A stretch of 64,000 nucleotides of DNA. It comes from Gilvimarinus gilvus (GTDB lineage: Bacteria; Pseudomonadota; Gammaproteobacteria; Pseudomonadales; Cellvibrionaceae). This document shows, piece after piece, positions 44,202 through 55,743 of the stretch. The stretch covers positions 1 to 64,000 of the forward strand of contig NZ_JAULRU010000264.1 in assembly GCF_030518155.1 (NCBI RefSeq). Reading direction: 5' to 3'. Position 1 is the stretch's first letter; the number at the start of each line of letters is the position of its first letter. Made by a program: the position numbers and the translations under genes. Below the pieces are notes generated by a model. The model ran no database searches and was not told the DNA's origin. It saw nothing but the letters and a program-made list of their open reading frames with translations.

Positions 44202-45578
44202 CTAAACGGCCTCTGACACAAGATGGTCAGCGAAGGCATCAATAATCACTGGCGCTCGACCTACCGAGTAGTAATTAAGCCCACGCGTGGCAATACGCGC
44301 TGGATCATAGACATTGCGCCCATCGAAAATGACTCTATCGGTAAGGCTGCGGCCTATTAAATCGAAGTCGGGCGCACGAAAAATTTGCCATTCCGTGACA
44401 ACCACCAGCGCATCCGCGCCTGACAATGCAGCCTCTTTGGTACCACACAGACGAAAATCACTGCGCTGACCGTAAATGCGTTGAGCCTCGTCCATGGCCT
44501 CAGGATCATAAGCCTGTACCGTTGCCCCCGCCTTCCACAAAGCCTCCATCAGGACCCGTGCCGGAGCCTCTCGCATATCATCCGTATTCGGCTTAAAGGC
44601 CAAACCCCACAGCGCAAACGTTTTGCCCTTGAGGTCACGCCCATAATAATCAGCTATTTTGGCAAATAAGGTTTGTTTTTGCAGGCGATTGCGAGACTCG
44701 ACAGCCTGCAATATTTTGGGCTCAAATCCGGCCTGGCTGGAGGTGTGAATCAGGGCCTGTACGTCTTTAGGGAAACAGGAACCACCGTAACCCACACCCG
44801 GGTATATAAAGTGATAACCTATGCGAGGATCGCTGCCGATCCCCATACGCACGGACTCGATATCCGCCCCGAGCCTTTCCGCAAGATTCGCCACTTCGTT
44901 CATAAAGCTGATTTTAGTGGCCAGCATGCAGTTTGCCGCGTATTTGGTGAGCTCAGCGCTGCGCTCATCCATCACCATGATTTTTTCCCGATTGCGGTTA
45001 AACGGCGCGTATATTTCACGTATTACCGCTTCGGCTTGTTTATCAGTGGTACCCACGATAATACGATCGGGCTTCATACAATCTGATACCGCGGAGCCTT
45101 CTTTGAGGAATTCGGGATTGGATACAACAGGACAGTGGATATCTGAAAACCGCTGTCTCGCTCGCAAGGCTTGATGAATGATGTTGGCGACTTTATCGGC
45201 AGTACCAACAGGAACTGTGGACTTATTGACGACCACCGCCGAGCGCTCCAAATGCTGGCCTATTGTCTCAGCGACCTGCAGGACATATTGCGTATCAGCG
45301 GCGCCAATTTCATCGGATGGGGTGCCCACAGCAATGAATTGAACCTCGCCATGACGCACCCCCTGCGCGGCATCTGTTGAAAAAGACAAGCGGCCAGAGT
45401 TGTAGTTCTCGACCACCAGACTTTCAAGCCCCGGCTCATAGATGGGGATGTTGCCTTGCATCAGCGCTTCGAGCTTTTCGCTGTCGATATCAACACACAC
45501 AACTTGATGCCCTACTTCGGCCAACACTGCAGCCTGCACCAAGCCAACATAACCTACGCCAAAAACTGTAACCTTCAT
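44202..45578 (-). CDS. ugd: UDP-glucose 6-dehydrogenase
   Basis: Oxidises UDP-glucose twice to UDP-glucuronate. 458 residues: NAD site [40 protein letters not shown], the catalytic Cys in [13 protein letters not shown] (near 266) and the C-terminal [17 protein letters not shown]. Its substrate can come from GalU at 49.7 kb. It sits 75 bp after lapB. The GDP-mannose dehydrogenase AlgD is a relative, but the FLKEG and length favour UDP-glucose. Confidence 0.92.
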   Translation of the reverse strand: MKVTVFGVGYVGLVQAAVLAEVGHQVVCVDIDSEKLEALMQGNIPIYEPGLESLVVENYNSGRLSFSTDAAQGVRHGEVQFIAVGTPSDEIGAADTQYVLQVAETIGQHLERSAVVVNKSTVPVGTADKVANIIHQALRARQRFSDIHCPVVSNPEFLKEGSAVSDCMKPDRIIVGTTDKQAEAVIREIYAPFNRNREKIMVMDERSAELTKYAANCMLATKISFMNEVANLAERLGADIESVRMGIGSDPRIGYHFIYPGVGYGGSCFPKDVQALIHTSSQAGFEPKILQAVESRNRLQKQTLFAKIADYYGRDLKGKTFALWGLAFKPNTDDMREAPARVLMEALWKAGATVQAYDPEAMDEAQRIYGQRSDFRLCGTKEAALSGADALVVVTEWQIFRAPDFDLIGRSLTDRVIFDGRNVYDPARIATRGLNYYSVGRAPVIIDAFADHLVSEAV

Positions 45579-45652
45579 ATTGAATCTACCGTTGCATGTT
45601 TCTACACGCCAATCAGTAAATCAATGAAGTCTTACATTTTTGTTAAAAGCTC

Positions 45653-46843
45653 TCATTCCCCAGCCACACCACGAATCGGCTTAACCGTACCCCAAGACTT
45701 GCATCCCGGACACAACCAATGCAATGCGTTGCCGGTAAAACCGCACTTATTGCAACAAAAGCTGGGTTTTTCGGCCACGACACGATCAACCAGTTGTTTC
45801 AACAACTGCAAGTTCTCTCTCCCGCGGCCTTCGGAATGCGGTAAATAGAGCTCAACCAGTCGATTCAAGGTGCGAATACTGGGCCGCTCTTTCAATCGCT
45901 CGGCAATAAAGTCTGCAGCGGCGTAATCATCCTGCTCCCAACGAAGTCTTTCGGCAACTTTTAGAACCAAACTGTTACTCGGATGGCGCTCCAAAAGCGC
46001 CAGTAAATACTTTTGCAGGGCCTGTGGCTCACCTAATTTATCGTAGCACTCGCACACCATATCAAGCCCCATAAGCAAATAGTCCGCATCTTGGTCGGGC
46101 ACTTTATGCAAATGCGATAGGGCCTCACGAAAACGCCCCTGGCCTAATTCTAGCTTTGCGAAAAGCAGACTCGCGCGTGCTGACTTGCCATCGAATTTAA
46201 GCGCTTCAAGTAAATGACTGCGGGCTTTCGCCCAACTTTTGTGGTGTATATCCTCTTGTGCCTGCTCACAGGCAAAATGCGATTTTAATTCCCCAAGACT
46301 TGCACCAGAGCGCGATCGATATTGCTTAACATCCATCTGATTAGCAGCAGCAATGGCCTTATCCCACTCATTTTCGTCCTGGTATATTTCCACCAAATGT
46401 TCTAACGAGGACTGCTTGTAGGTCGGTGATACCTTTACCAGCTCTACAAGTAAGGCTTCCGCCCTGTCGAGCAGGCCAGATTTCACATAGTCACGCGCCA
46501 GCTCTAACTGGGATTCGTGTTGCTGACGGGTATTGAGTCCGGGGCGTGCCAGTAAATTTTGATGCACTTTAATGGCCTTGGTAACCTCGCCGCGACGGCG
46601 CAGCATATTACCCAAGGCGAGGTGCGTTTCGAGCGTATCGCTGTTGACCTCCAGCGCGCCAATAAAGGCATCTATGGCGCTGTCGGGCTGCTCATTGAAA
46701 AGATAACTTAAGCCTTTGTAGTAATTAAGTGCGTAATCCTTCGGGTAATGATCCTTAGCCCGGTCACGAAGAGAGAGTCGACCAAAGAAAAAACCTGCGG
46801 CGATACCCAGAAAAAGTAAAAGAAAGGTGGCGATGTCGCCCAT
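45653..46843 (-). CDS. lapB: Lipopolysaccharide assembly protein LapB
   Basis: Membrane-anchored TPR protein that, with FtsH, tunes LpxC and so LPS synthesis. 396 residues: one N-terminal helix (about 4-22), TPR repeats (about 35-350) and the C-terminal rubredoxin-type metal knuckles CNKCGF and CPGCKSW, all as in E. coli LapB (YciM). It is 1 bp after lapA and so co-transcribed. Confidence 0.95.
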   Translation of the reverse strand: MGDIATFLLLFLGIAAGFFFGRLSLRDRAKDHYPKDYALNYYKGLSYLFNEQPDSAIDAFIGALEVNSDTLETHLALGNMLRRRGEVTKAIKVHQNLLARPGLNTRQQHESQLELARDYVKSGLLDRAEALLVELVKVSPTYKQSSLEHLVEIYQDENEWDKAIAAANQMDVKQYRSRSGASLGELKSHFACEQAQEDIHHKSWAKARSHLLEALKFDGKSARASLLFAKLELGQGRFREALSHLHKVPDQDADYLLMGLDMVCECYDKLGEPQALQKYLLALLERHPSNSLVLKVAERLRWEQDDYAAADFIAERLKERPSIRTLNRLVELYLPHSEGRGRENLQLLKQLVDRVVAEKPSFCCNKCGFTGNALHWLCPGCKSWGTVKPIRGVAGE

Positions 46844-46844
46844 A

Positions 46845-47144
46845 TCAATCCCGCAAACTTTGACTTCTTAGCAGCTGGACTTCTTGTTCCAATTGTCGAT
46901 TCTGTCGGAGCAAGACCGATACTTTACGCTTGTGACGCAAGTTTGGCAGCAGGCTGATTGTAATCCCGGCCAGCAGCCCCGCCAGACAAAAGACTAATAA
47001 CCAGACCCCGAGTGAATACTCGGGCAGAGATATCCCAAAAATGACGACAGGAACCGCAATGTCATTTTCAAGATTAAATAGATAACCCCAAAACAGAGCC
47101 GCTATTAAAATAAATACATAAACCCAAAAGCCTATTGTCCTCAT
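46845..47144 (-). CDS. lapA: LapA domain membrane protein
   Basis: 99 residues with two transmembrane helices (about 5-22 and 43-65) and a C-terminal coiled coil (RQNRQLEQEVQLL). This is the LapA/DUF1049 partner of LapB. It lies between ihfB and lapB with gaps of 47 and 1 bp. Confidence 0.92.
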   Translation of the reverse strand: MRTIGFWVYVFILIAALFWGYLFNLENDIAVPVVIFGISLPEYSLGVWLLVFCLAGLLAGITISLLPNLRHKRKVSVLLRQNRQLEQEVQLLRSQSLRD

Positions 47145-47191
47145 GGAACCCTCTTACGAACAAACGGCGATACTGAGCGACTTGCCAAGCA

Positions 47192-47482
47192 TTAGGCGTT
47201 AATACTTTCATTAACTCGATCGCGCATTTCTTTACCCGGTTTGAAGTGCGGCACATACTTGCCTTCTAGCTCTACCGCTTCACCCGTCTTAGGGTTTCTA
47301 CCCATACGGGGTGCACGATAATGCAAAGAAAAGCTACCAAAGCCTCGGATTTCTATTCGGTCACCCTCCGCGAGGCGGTCCGACATATAGTCCAACAGCA
47401 GTTTGACGGCCAATTCAACATCCCTGACGGGCAGATGGTCTTGCTTTTCCGATATATACTCAATCAACTCAGATTTCGTCAT
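47192..47482 (-). CDS. ihfB: Integration host factor subunit beta
   Basis: DNA-bending nucleoid protein; a heterodimer with IhfA. 96 residues with [23 protein letters not shown] and the intercalating Pro region [20 protein letters not shown], almost identical to the E. coli protein. It lies downstream of rpsA, as in E. coli and Pseudomonas, but with a terminator between. Confidence 0.98.
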   Translation of the reverse strand: MTKSELIEYISEKQDHLPVRDVELAVKLLLDYMSDRLAEGDRIEIRGFGSFSLHYRAPRMGRNPKTGEAVELEGKYVPHFKPGKEMRDRVNESINA

Positions 47483-47666
47483 GCCTTGATCTCGATTGTA
47501 CGTTTTTGTCCAGGCAAATAAAGCAAACTGGGGATCGAAACTTAGCTTATAACGGACTTAGGATAGATACAATACTTAAAACTAGCATTATGAAAACTTT
47601 GTAAGTTGTTGATCTAAAATAATAATACCTAAAACACCAAATTTTGGCTGAATATCCTTTAGATAC

Positions 47667-47694
47667 AAAAAAGGCCGGCATCTCTGCCGGCCTT
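47667..47694 (-). terminator. Terminator of rpsA
   Basis: AAGGCCGGCA and TGCCGGCCTT form a 10-bp stem with a 4-nt loop; on the minus strand six T residues follow. Confidence 0.93.
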
Positions 47695-47713
47695 CTCTTA
47701 GCTCAGACTAAAC

Positions 47714-49393
47714 TCAGTCTTTCGCTTCCATCTGCGCCTTGATCAGGTCACCCAGGGTGGCGGGCTGAGCCTGTTCAGACTGCTTAGTTGAGTGCTCCTT
47801 AACGGCAGCTTTCTCTTCAGCAACATCTTTAGACTTGACGGACAGGCTGATAGCGCGGTTTTTACGGTCTACGCTAATGATCTTAGCTTCGACTTCTTCA
47901 CCTTCTTTCAGCACGTTGCGAGCATCTTCAACCTTCTCGCGTGACAATTCAGAGGCCTTAAGTACAGCCTCTACATCATCTGCCAGAGTGATAATCGCGG
48001 CTTTTGCGTCAACTTCTTTAACGGTACCCGTTACGATGGCGCCTTTATCATTCTCAGCTACATACTCAGAGAATGGATCGGCTTCCAGCTGCTTGATACC
48101 CAGCGAGATGCGCTCACGCTCTGGATCGATAGCAAGAACAACGGTTTCAATCTCGTCGCCTTTCTTGTACTTGCGAACGGCTTCTTCACCCGCTTCGTGC
48201 CAAGAGATGTCAGAAAGGTGAACCAAACCGTCAATACCGCCGTCCAGACCAATGAAGATACCGAAATCGGTGATCGACTTAATCTTACCGGTGATTTTGT
48301 CGCCTTTGGCGCAGGTGCGAGCAAACGCGTCCCAGGGGTTTTCCTGACACTGTTTAACACCCAGCGAAATACGACGACGCTCTTCGTCGATATCCAAGAT
48401 CATCACTTCAATCTCGTCGCCAACGTTAACGACTTTAGATGGGTGGATGTTCTTGTTGGTCCAATCCATTTCAGAGACGTGAACCAGACCTTCAACACCT
48501 TCTTCCAGCTCGGCGAAACAACCGTAGTCAGTCAGATTGGTTACCACGGCTTTAACGCGGGCACCCTCTGGGTAACGACCGGTGATTTGCAACCATGGAT
48601 CTTCACCCAATTGCTTCAGACCCAAAGAAACGCGATTGCGCTCACGGTCGAACTTCAGCACTTTAACGTCGATTTCGTCACCAACGTTAACGATTTCGCC
48701 TGGGTGCTTAATGCGCTTCCAGGCCATATCGGTAATGTGCAGCAGGCCGTCAACACCGCCCAGATCTACGAACGCACCGTAGTCGGTCAGATTCTTAACG
48801 ATACCCTTAACAACCATACCTTCTTGCAGGGTTGCCAACAGTTCTTCGCGCTCTGCAGAGTTTGCTTGCTCCAGCACCGCGCGGCGAGATACCACAACGT
48901 TGTTGCGCTTCTGATCGAGCTTGATCACTTTAAATTCTAATTCTTTGCCTTCCAGGTGCGCGGTTTCGCGCACAGGGCGAACGTCAACCAAAGAGCCAGG
49001 CAAGAAGGCGCGAATGCCAGCAACGTCAACGGTGAAACCACCTTTAACCTTGCCATTGATAACACCTTTAACGACTTCATCGGCAGAATGTGCGGCTTCA
49101 AGCACTTTCCATGCTTCAGCGCGCTTGGCTTTTTCGCGAGACAGGCGAGTCTCACCGAAACCATCTTCTACGGTTTCCAGGGCAACTTGTACTTCATCGC
49201 CCACTTCCAGCTTAACTTCGCCGTTCTCATCAGCGAACTGGTTAGCCGGGATAACGCCTTCAGATTTCAGACCTGCGTGTACAGTCACCCAGTCTTTATC
49301 CACATCAATAACAACACCAGTCACAATAGTGCCAGGGGCCATTTCGACGGTTTTCAAGCTCTCTTCAAATAACTCTGCAAAACTCTCAGTCAT
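47714..49393 (-). CDS. rpsA: 30S ribosomal protein S1
   Basis: RNA-binding ribosomal protein that recruits mRNA. 559 residues with six S1 repeats, seen in segments such as [37 protein letters not shown] and [22 protein letters not shown] 49393 gives the conserved start [13 protein letters not shown]; a GTG 6 nt upstream is also in frame. The leader has a CGTACT...AGTACG hairpin near 49460, which may take part in the autoregulation known for rpsA. 49400-49659 holds no gene. Confidence 0.98.
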   Translation of the reverse strand: MTESFAELFEESLKTVEMAPGTIVTGVVIDVDKDWVTVHAGLKSEGVIPANQFADENGEVKLEVGDEVQVALETVEDGFGETRLSREKAKRAEAWKVLEAAHSADEVVKGVINGKVKGGFTVDVAGIRAFLPGSLVDVRPVRETAHLEGKELEFKVIKLDQKRNNVVVSRRAVLEQANSAEREELLATLQEGMVVKGIVKNLTDYGAFVDLGGVDGLLHITDMAWKRIKHPGEIVNVGDEIDVKVLKFDRERNRVSLGLKQLGEDPWLQITGRYPEGARVKAVVTNLTDYGCFAELEEGVEGLVHVSEMDWTNKNIHPSKVVNVGDEIEVMILDIDEERRRISLGVKQCQENPWDAFARTCAKGDKITGKIKSITDFGIFIGLDGGIDGLVHLSDISWHEAGEEAVRKYKKGDEIETVVLAIDPERERISLGIKQLEADPFSEYVAENDKGAIVTGTVKEVDAKAAIITLADDVEAVLKASELSREKVEDARNVLKEGEEVEAKIISVDRKNRAISLSVKSKDVAEEKAAVKEHSTKQSEQAQPATLGDLIKAQMEAKD

Positions 49394-49659
49394 GGTCACA
49401 AAAATACCTGTATAAGTGCCGTTCGCGATGCCCGAAAGGGGTATCCGACACGGCGCCGTACTGCCAGTAGTACGGGTCGATTGATTGATACGATTGGATC
49501 GCTCTCAAAGCTGACAAGGTCACGACCAATCGGCTGCAAAGACAAGCAAAAAGTCTGTAAAAACGCGCAGTTAGCGCAACATCAGAAGGTTTACAGGCCT
49601 CAGCAGGTGGGGCAGGCTAGCAGAAACACAATGAAGAAGCAAGACAAATAAAGGATTAA

Positions 49660-49684
49660 GGGCGCACGCCGTAGGCATGCACCC
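49660..49684 (-). terminator. Terminator of galU
   Basis: On the minus strand GGGTGCATGCC and GGCGTGCGCCC form an 11-bp stem (two G-U pairs) with a 3-nt loop, then TTAATCCTTTATTT. Confidence 0.75.
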
Positions 49685-49722
49685 GTTAAACCAAGGCAAA
49701 TGGCGCAGAATCAGTACAAGGG

Positions 49723-50619
49723 CTAGGACTCTGAGTAGGTCTTATTAAGGAAGCCGGTAACGCCCTCACCCACCTCAGGATGTCTTGCGGCATACGTAAT
49801 ATTGGCAATCATATAGCCAGTTTTACTGCCACAATCATGGCTACGCCCGACCAGCTGGTACGCCTCAACGGTCTCTTTTTCCAGCAGCATATCCAGCGCA
49901 TCCGTCAGCTGAATTTCACCTCCAGCGCCAGGCTGGGTGCGTTCGAGCAAACTCCAGGCCTCTGCCGAGAGCACATAGCGACCAACAATGGACATGTTTG
50001 ACGGCGCTTCATCAACCGGCGGCTTTTCAACCATTGCCTTAATTTTTTGGCTATTTCCGGCACCAATGTCTTTGCCATCACAATCGACAACGCCGTATTT
50101 GTATACCCATTCCCACGGCACACCTTCGACGAGAATTTGACTAGCACCAGTTTTATCGAACCGACTTACCATGCCTGCCAAATTTTCCTTCTTCAGGTTA
50201 CATTCGTAACCATCAACCAAAACGTCCGGTAGCAGTACCGCAAAAGGCTCGTCTCCGATCACGGGTTTAGCACACAAAATTGCGTGACCAAGACCTTTCG
50301 CTTCCGCCTGCCGTACCGAAATTACTGTTAACCCTTGTGGGGTAATCGACTGCACCTGCTCCAGCAAGGAACGCTTTAGACGAGCCTCCAATTGCGCTTC
50401 CAGCTCAAAGCTGGTGTCGAAGTGGTTCTCAATAGAGTTTTTCGACGCGTGCGTGACCAGTACTATCTCTTTGATCCCGGCCGCGGCTGCTTCGTCAACC
50501 ACGTATTGAATAAGCGGTTTATCAACTACAGGTAACATCTCCTTAGGAATGGCCTTAGTGGCTGGCAACATGCGGGTGCCCAAACCAGCTACTGGGATTA
50601 CTGCTTTTTTTACTTTCAT
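49723..50619 (-). CDS. galU: UTP-glucose-1-phosphate uridylyltransferase
   Basis: Makes UDP-glucose for surface glycans. 298 residues with [19 protein letters not shown] at the N-terminus, [10 protein letters not shown], and [13 protein letters not shown]. It lies 36 bp after the PMM/PGM gene, so the two probably share a transcript. It supplies Ugd at 44.2 kb. Confidence 0.96.
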   Translation of the reverse strand: MKVKKAVIPVAGLGTRMLPATKAIPKEMLPVVDKPLIQYVVDEAAAAGIKEIVLVTHASKNSIENHFDTSFELEAQLEARLKRSLLEQVQSITPQGLTVISVRQAEAKGLGHAILCAKPVIGDEPFAVLLPDVLVDGYECNLKKENLAGMVSRFDKTGASQILVEGVPWEWVYKYGVVDCDGKDIGAGNSQKIKAMVEKPPVDEAPSNMSIVGRYVLSAEAWSLLERTQPGAGGEIQLTDALDMLLEKETVEAYQLVGRSHDCGSKTGYMIANITYAARHPEVGEGVTGFLNKTYSES

Positions 50620-50655
50620 CCTCTACTCCACGTTGACCTACAAATTCAGTGCCGA

Positions 50656-52011
50656 TTAACAATCCAACAAAGCGATGATTTCTTGGGTTTTTTGTTCTAC
50701 CAGCGCTCTATCGCCGCGACTTTCTACATTCAGACGCACGACAGGTTCGGTATTGGACATTCGCAAATTAAAGCGCCACTCATCAAACTCCATACTAATG
50801 CCATCGGTAATATCTACACCTTTAGCGGCGCCGGCAAAGTGTGCCCGAACTTTTGCAATCGACGCTTTAGCGTCCGTCACTTTGCGGTTTATTTCTCCCG
50901 GCGAGGGGAATCTAGCAATACACGCTTCCATCATCGATGACAAGGTAGCCGACTTGCGACACATGAGCTCGGTGACCAGCAACCATGGAATCATGCCGCT
51001 ATCGCAGTAAAAGAAATCCCGGAAGTAGTGATGCGCGCTCATCTCACCACCGTAGATAGCATCCTCTTTACGCATAAGCTCTTTGATAAATGCGTGCCCG
51101 GTTTTTGATTGAACTGCCTCACCACCACACTCCTGCGCTATGGCTTGAGTATTCCAAACCAGCCGAGGATCGTGCACCACCTTACTGCCGGGCACCTTGG
51201 TAATAAAGGCCTCTGCCAACAACCCCACAACATAGTAACCCTCGACAAACTCACCGGTTTCGTCGAAAAAGAAGCAGCGATCAAAGTCGCCATCCCAGGC
51301 GATACCCAAATCGGCACCATGCTTTAACACCGCATCGCGCGTTGAATGACGATTCTCCACCAATAAAGGGTTGGGAATACCGTTAGGGAAAGTAGGGTCT
51401 GGATCGTGGTGAATCTTAATAAACTCAAACGGCAGGTATTTCTCAATAGCATCAATCACATGACCAGCAGCGCCATTGCCAGCATTGACAACGACTTTCA
51501 GCGGTTTCAACTCGCTGACATCGATATATTCCAGCAAGTGCTGAACATAATCGGCAAGTATGTCTTTTTTCTGGTAGCTGCCCCGGGCGGATTCCGGCAC
51601 AGCTTCAAACTCGCCCTCTTCGGCTATACGTTTAATGTCGAGTAAACCGGTATCACCGCTAATGGGTTTTGAGTTTTCTCGCACAGGCTTCATGCCGTTA
51701 TAATCAATCGGGTTGTGACTGGCAGTCACTTCAATGCCACCATCGACCTGCAGAAAGCTGGTTGCGAAATAGACCTCTTCGGTACCCGTCATACCGATAT
51801 CAATAATATCCACACCCTCATCACGCATACCGCGAGCAACGGCCGTTTTTAACGCTTCACTGGTTTCCCGGACATCCCCCCCCAAAACCACGGTTTTGGG
51901 TTTTAAGAACTGACCATAGGCTCGGCCAATTCGGTAGGCTATTTCCTCATCCAACTCTTCACCCAGTTTTCCACGAATGTCATAAGCTTTAAAACATGTC
52001 AGGCTGGCCAT
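50656..52011 (-). CDS. Phosphomannomutase/phosphoglucomutase
   Basis: 451 residues of the alpha-D-phosphohexomutase family. The catalytic phosphoserine loop [13 protein letters not shown] is near residue 105. The metal-binding DGDFDRCFF is near 239, sugar-specificity loop [13 protein letters not shown] near 322, and phosphate loop RMSNTEP near 416. GEMSAHHY is the signature of the dual-specificity AlgC/ManB type. It provides mannose-1-P for ManC and glucose-1-P for GalU. Confidence 0.93.
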   Translation of the reverse strand: MASLTCFKAYDIRGKLGEELDEEIAYRIGRAYGQFLKPKTVVLGGDVRETSEALKTAVARGMRDEGVDIIDIGMTGTEEVYFATSFLQVDGGIEVTASHNPIDYNGMKPVRENSKPISGDTGLLDIKRIAEEGEFEAVPESARGSYQKKDILADYVQHLLEYIDVSELKPLKVVVNAGNGAAGHVIDAIEKYLPFEFIKIHHDPDPTFPNGIPNPLLVENRHSTRDAVLKHGADLGIAWDGDFDRCFFFDETGEFVEGYYVVGLLAEAFITKVPGSKVVHDPRLVWNTQAIAQECGGEAVQSKTGHAFIKELMRKEDAIYGGEMSAHHYFRDFFYCDSGMIPWLLVTELMCRKSATLSSMMEACIARFPSPGEINRKVTDAKASIAKVRAHFAGAAKGVDITDGISMEFDEWRFNLRMSNTEPVVRLNVESRGDRALVEQKTQEIIALLDC

Positions 52012-52208
52012 AATCTCTTATTCGACTCCCTATTTGTCTTTTCATTGGGCTCAAAGCGCCCTTCTTAATCAAATCTCGAAATTTCGCACCAATAGATAGC
52101 ACAGTTTCCTTGCAGATCCGTGATAACTCAGAGAAAAGCCACACTCATGCGTCTTTTTAGATCAATGCAGGTTTCGCACCAACTTAAGGCTGCACTTCGA
52201 TCGAACAT

Positions 52209-52865
52209 TTAATCTATGTCTAGGCGATCGAGTACGAACTGTAATACCTGATCAATCCCCATATCAGTGCTATCGACCAGTATCGCATCATTGGCGGGTC
52301 TTAATGGTGAACTCGAGCGGGATTGGTCGCGCTCATCACGATCGCGAATATCTCGAATAAGAGCATCCATATCCACACTTTCACCACGCCCAAGCAACTG
52401 CTGGTACCTTCGCCCTGCTCGGGCTTCGGCACTTGCCGTTAGAAAAAACTTGTAGTCTGCGTCAGGAAAGACAGTCGTCCCCATATCCCGGCCGTCGGCG
52501 ACCAGATTTTTCGCCATGGCAAAATCCCTCTGGCGCTGCAGCAGCGCCTCACGCACCTGCGCAATAGCCGCCACTTGTGAGGCTTGCATACCGACCTGTT
52601 CTTCGCGTATGGCCCGACTCACGTCCTGTCCTTCCAGGAGCACTTGAACGCCCTGCCCACCCGCGAGAAACTGTACATCCAGTTTTCGAGCCTGTGCTGT
52701 AAGTTCTGCGATATCACTCACAGCAATACCGCGCCTTAGACTAACCAAAGCCACCAGGCGGTAGAGTGCGCCACTATCAAGTAATTCAGCTCCTATTCGT
52801 TCGGCAAGCAGCTGACTGATTGTGCCTTTACCTGCCCCGCTGGGGCCATCTATGGTTATTATCAA
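52209..52865 (-). CDS. cmk: Cytidylate kinase
   Basis: Phosphorylates CMP and dCMP. 218 residues: P-loop DGPSGAGKGT at the N-terminus, LLDSGALYR, DGRDMGTTVFPDA and RDERDQSRSSSPLRPA. In E. coli and Pseudomonas cmk directly precedes rpsA; here the PMM/PGM and galU genes lie between. 52012-52208 has no gene. Confidence 0.96.
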   Translation of the reverse strand: MIITIDGPSGAGKGTISQLLAERIGAELLDSGALYRLVALVSLRRGIAVSDIAELTAQARKLDVQFLAGGQGVQVLLEGQDVSRAIREEQVGMQASQVAAIAQVREALLQRQRDFAMAKNLVADGRDMGTTVFPDADYKFFLTASAEARAGRRYQQLLGRGESVDMDALIRDIRDRDERDQSRSSSPLRPANDAILVDSTDMGIDQVLQFVLDRLDID

Positions 52866-52896
52866 GGTGTATTCCTTAAAGTGTTACTGCACTTAT

Positions 52897-53604
52897 CTAA
52901 ACATCTCGCATGTTTTGTAGTATTTGCCGACAAGCCTGGCTGGGATCAATCGCTTTGGTGACAGGACGCCCTACTACGAGGTAATCGCTGCCAGCCGCTA
53001 CAGCCTCAGCGGGTGTCATTACCCGTCTCTGATCATCGGCCACCGAGTTGGCTGGACGAATACCCGGGGTTACTGTCAAGAACTCCGGCCCGCAACTGCG
53101 CTTTATGGTAGGAACCTCTTGCGCCGAACAAACAACACCGTCCAACCCACACTGCTTCGCTAAGTCCGCAAGATAAAGCACTTGCTCTTGTGGTGAGCGA
53201 TTGACGCCTGTCTGGGCGAGATCTTCGGCGCTCATGCTGGTTAACACTGTCACACCGATCAACCAGGGTTTAGTTTGGAAAGGCACCAGCGCTTCACGTG
53301 CGGCCTCCATCATCCGGAGACCGCCAGAAGCGTGTACATTGACCATCCACACGCCCAGCTGGGCTGCAGAGGCAACGGCCTTAGCGGTAGTGTTGGGGAT
53401 GTCGTGAAATTTAAGATCCAGGAAAACATCAAAACCCAGGGTCATCAACTGCTCGATAAGTTGTGGCCCCGTAGCCGTAAAAAGCTCTTTGCCCACTTTA
53501 AGGCGGCATTCGGAAGGAGAAAGTTGGTGGGCAACTTTTAAACAATCTTCTGAATTGCTGTAGTCCATGGCCACCAACAACCGCGGCCCCTGCTCCTGAC
53601 GCAT
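52897..53604 (-). CDS. pyrF: Orotidine 5'-phosphate decarboxylase
   Basis: Last step of UMP synthesis. 235 residues: LLVAMDYSN, the catalytic [10 protein letters not shown] and the C-terminal VVGRPVTKA. The ATG at 53604 ([10 protein letters not shown]) was chosen because it gives the family length and because the comEA terminator occupies 53736-53771; the frame extends to 53757 but the extra 51 residues are not family-like. It lies 31 bp upstream of cmk. Confidence 0.95.
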   Translation of the reverse strand: MRQEQGPRLLVAMDYSNSEDCLKVAHQLSPSECRLKVGKELFTATGPQLIEQLMTLGFDVFLDLKFHDIPNTTAKAVASAAQLGVWMVNVHASGGLRMMEAAREALVPFQTKPWLIGVTVLTSMSAEDLAQTGVNRSPQEQVLYLADLAKQCGLDGVVCSAQEVPTIKRSCGPEFLTVTPGIRPANSVADDQRRVMTPAEAVAAGSDYLVVGRPVTKAIDPSQACRQILQNMRDV

Positions 53605-53735
53605 AAATCCCCCAATAAGACTTGCAAAACCTATATTGAGGGTATTAAAACAAACTTCGCTCCCAGACGCAGCAAGTTCCGCTACCGCAATTGCTATCTT
53701 TTGATATAAAGCGTGAGCGATACAACTTTGAGGAT

Positions 53736-53771
53736 GCCTAACCTCTGGAAATTGCAATCCAGAGGTTAGGC
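53736..53771 (-). terminator. Hairpin after comEA
   Basis: GCCTAACCTCTGG and CCAGAGGTTAGGC are a perfect 13-bp inverted repeat with a 10-nt spacer, just past the comEA stop. There is no T-run, so strength is uncertain. Confidence 0.65.
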
Positions 53772-53781
53772 TCTGCGCTGA

Positions 53782-54072
53782 CTATTCCAACGCAATCTGG
53801 GTACGGATAGCTTCGAGAGTCGCATCCCCTATTCCATTTACTGCCAACAATTGATCTACGGTTTCGAATGAGCCGTTCTCATCACGCCATGCAATTATTG
53901 CTTGCGCTTTACTCTCGCCTATTCCATCTAATTGAGTCAGTGAAGCCACATCGGCGGTATTGATATTAACCGTTTCAATGGCGGCGACCTGACTATCATC
54001 GGCCCAGGCGACCGTTGGCATGGCGACTACCGCCACAAATACAAACACTACTAGCCCTATTAGCTTTTTCAT
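53782..54072 (-). CDS. ComEA-family helix-hairpin-helix DNA-binding protein
   Basis: 96 residues: a signal peptide (about 1-24, ending WADD) and a double helix-hairpin-helix (VNINTADVASLTQLDGIG then LLAVNGIGDATLEAI). Small secreted ComEA-like proteins bind DNA in the periplasm during natural transformation in several gammaproteobacteria. No other competence gene is nearby. Monocistronic, with hairpins on both sides. Confidence 0.9.
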   Translation of the reverse strand: MKKLIGLVVFVFVAVVAMPTVAWADDSQVAAIETVNINTADVASLTQLDGIGESKAQAIIAWRDENGSFETVDQLLAVNGIGDATLEAIRTQIALE

Positions 54073-54163
54073 TGCTAACCTCCATGTTAAATTTTAAGTC
54101 GCAGCGACCCGCTGCACTTTCAAGTTAGACGAAGATTCGAACTTTCACAATGCAGAAAAAGCG

Positions 54164-54197
54164 GAAACCGCTGTAGGAAATATCCTACAGCGGTTTC
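54164..54197 (-). terminator. Terminator of cysDN
   Basis: GAAACCGCTGTAGGA and its complement form a perfect 15-bp stem with a 4-nt loop, then CGCTTTTT on the minus strand. Confidence 0.9.
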
Positions 54198-54220
54198 ATA
54201 GAGAGAAAACCCAGCAAAAA

Positions 54221-55642
54221 TTATTTCAATAAATCTTGCAGATTTTTCGCCTCCCAGTGAGGGAAATGCTTGCGCACCAAGGCATTCAGCTCTAATTCAA
54301 ACTCACTGTATTGACCACCAACCTTGACATCAATTTCAGCTTTAGTATCGATAACCATTCCGGCGCCCACTGTAAGATTAGTAAGCCTGTCAATCACAAC
54401 AAATGCACCGGTAGCGCGATTGCGTTTGTAGCAATCGACCACAACGTTTTGATCCAGACTTAGGCGTGCCACGGCAATATCGTTTAACTTTAATTCGGCA
54501 ATATCTTTATGTTCCTGGGTGTTTACGTCAATTTGATAATCAAACGATGCAAAGCGACCATTCACCACTTTGCTGGCGAACTTAAACATGTAGCTATCAT
54601 TAGGAGCACACACCTTTTCATTCATCCAAACAATGTGAGCCTTCAAGCTGTCGGTCATTTCGATATCATCGTTTTCCAGAACCAGCGTATCGCCGCGGCT
54701 CAGGTCAATTTCATCTTCCAATGTAATGGTAACTGCTTGACCTGCAAACGCCTGCTCCAGATTTCCTTCGAAAGTGACAATATCTTTCACTTTACTTACT
54801 TTATTGGATGGTAAAGCCCGAACACTGTCGCCAGGCTTTACAACTCCAGATTCAACATTTCCACAAAACCCGCGAAAATCCAGATTGGGACGATTGACAT
54901 ACTGAACCGGGAAACGGAAATCATCGAAATTCTTGTCGGCGGTAACCGGTACCGTCTCCAAAATCTCCATCAATGTCTGGCCTTTGTACCAAGGTGAACG
55001 CTCGGAGCGATTCACAACGTTATCGCCATCCAGCGCTGATATGGGCACAAATTGAACATCGCTCATGCCAAGCTTTTGTGCGAACGCCAGATAATCGGAC
55101 TTGATATCGATAAACACTTGCTCATCAAAATCTTTCAAGTCCATTTTGTTAACTGCAACAACAATATGTTTTACACCGAGCAAAGAGGCAATGTAACTAT
55201 GTCGGCGGGTTTGGGTCACGACGCCATAGCGCGCATCAATCAAAATTACCGCTAAATCGCAAGTTGATGCACCGGTTGCCATGTTGCGGGTGTACTGCTC
55301 ATGACCCGGTGTGTCAGCAATAATAAATTTACGCTTTGCCGTGGAAAAATAGCGGTAGGCGACATCGATGGTGATACCTTGCTCGCGCTCGGCTTGCAAA
55401 CCATCAACCAGCAGTGCCAAATCAAACTCTTTGCCGGTGGTGCCGTGACGTGTCGTGTCTGATCTAACCGCGTCCAGCTGATCTTCATAGATCATTTTTG
55501 AGTCGTGCAGCAAGCGTCCGATTAATGTACTTTTGCCATCATCCACACTGCCACAGGTTAGAAACCTCAACAGCTCTTTGTGCTCGTGTTGTTTTAAATA
55601 AGCATCAATATCTGTTTCGATAAGATCGGATTGGTGACTCAT
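54221..55642 (-). CDS. cysN: Sulfate adenylyltransferase subunit 1 (GTPase)
   Basis: GTPase subunit of ATP sulfurylase, driving formation of adenosine phosphosulfate. 473 residues: G1 [11 protein letters not shown]3 [12 protein letters not shown]4 NKMDL, then EF-Tu-like beta barrels. It ends without an APS kinase (CysC) domain, unlike the CysNC fusions of Pseudomonas. No separate cysC is in the window. It follows cysD by 101 bp. Confidence 0.96.
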   Translation of the reverse strand: MSHQSDLIETDIDAYLKQHEHKELLRFLTCGSVDDGKSTLIGRLLHDSKMIYEDQLDAVRSDTTRHGTTGKEFDLALLVDGLQAEREQGITIDVAYRYFSTAKRKFIIADTPGHEQYTRNMATGASTCDLAVILIDARYGVVTQTRRHSYIASLLGVKHIVVAVNKMDLKDFDEQVFIDIKSDYLAFAQKLGMSDVQFVPISALDGDNVVNRSERSPWYKGQTLMEILETVPVTADKNFDDFRFPVQYVNRPNLDFRGFCGNVESGVVKPGDSVRALPSNKVSKVKDIVTFEGNLEQAFAGQAVTITLEDEIDLSRGDTLVLENDDIEMTDSLKAHIVWMNEKVCAPNDSYMFKFASKVVNGRFASFDYQIDVNTQEHKDIAELKLNDIAVARLSLDQNVVVDCYKRNRATGAFVVIDRLTNLTVGAGMVIDTKAEIDVKVGGQYSEFELELNALVRKHFPHWEAKNLQDLLK

Positions 55643-55743
55643 TCTACTTTCTCAATTTGGTCCGTTCGCCTGCAAGATCGCTCTTACAGGTCATGAATAA
55701 TCTCGCCGTTTAAAAGCTGCTACATCCGCAAAATCCGGCCTAC

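Noticed and set aside
48197..48940. 247-residue plus-strand frame inside rpsA
   Set aside because: It is the antisense shadow of the repeated S1 domains; repeat periodicity explains its length.
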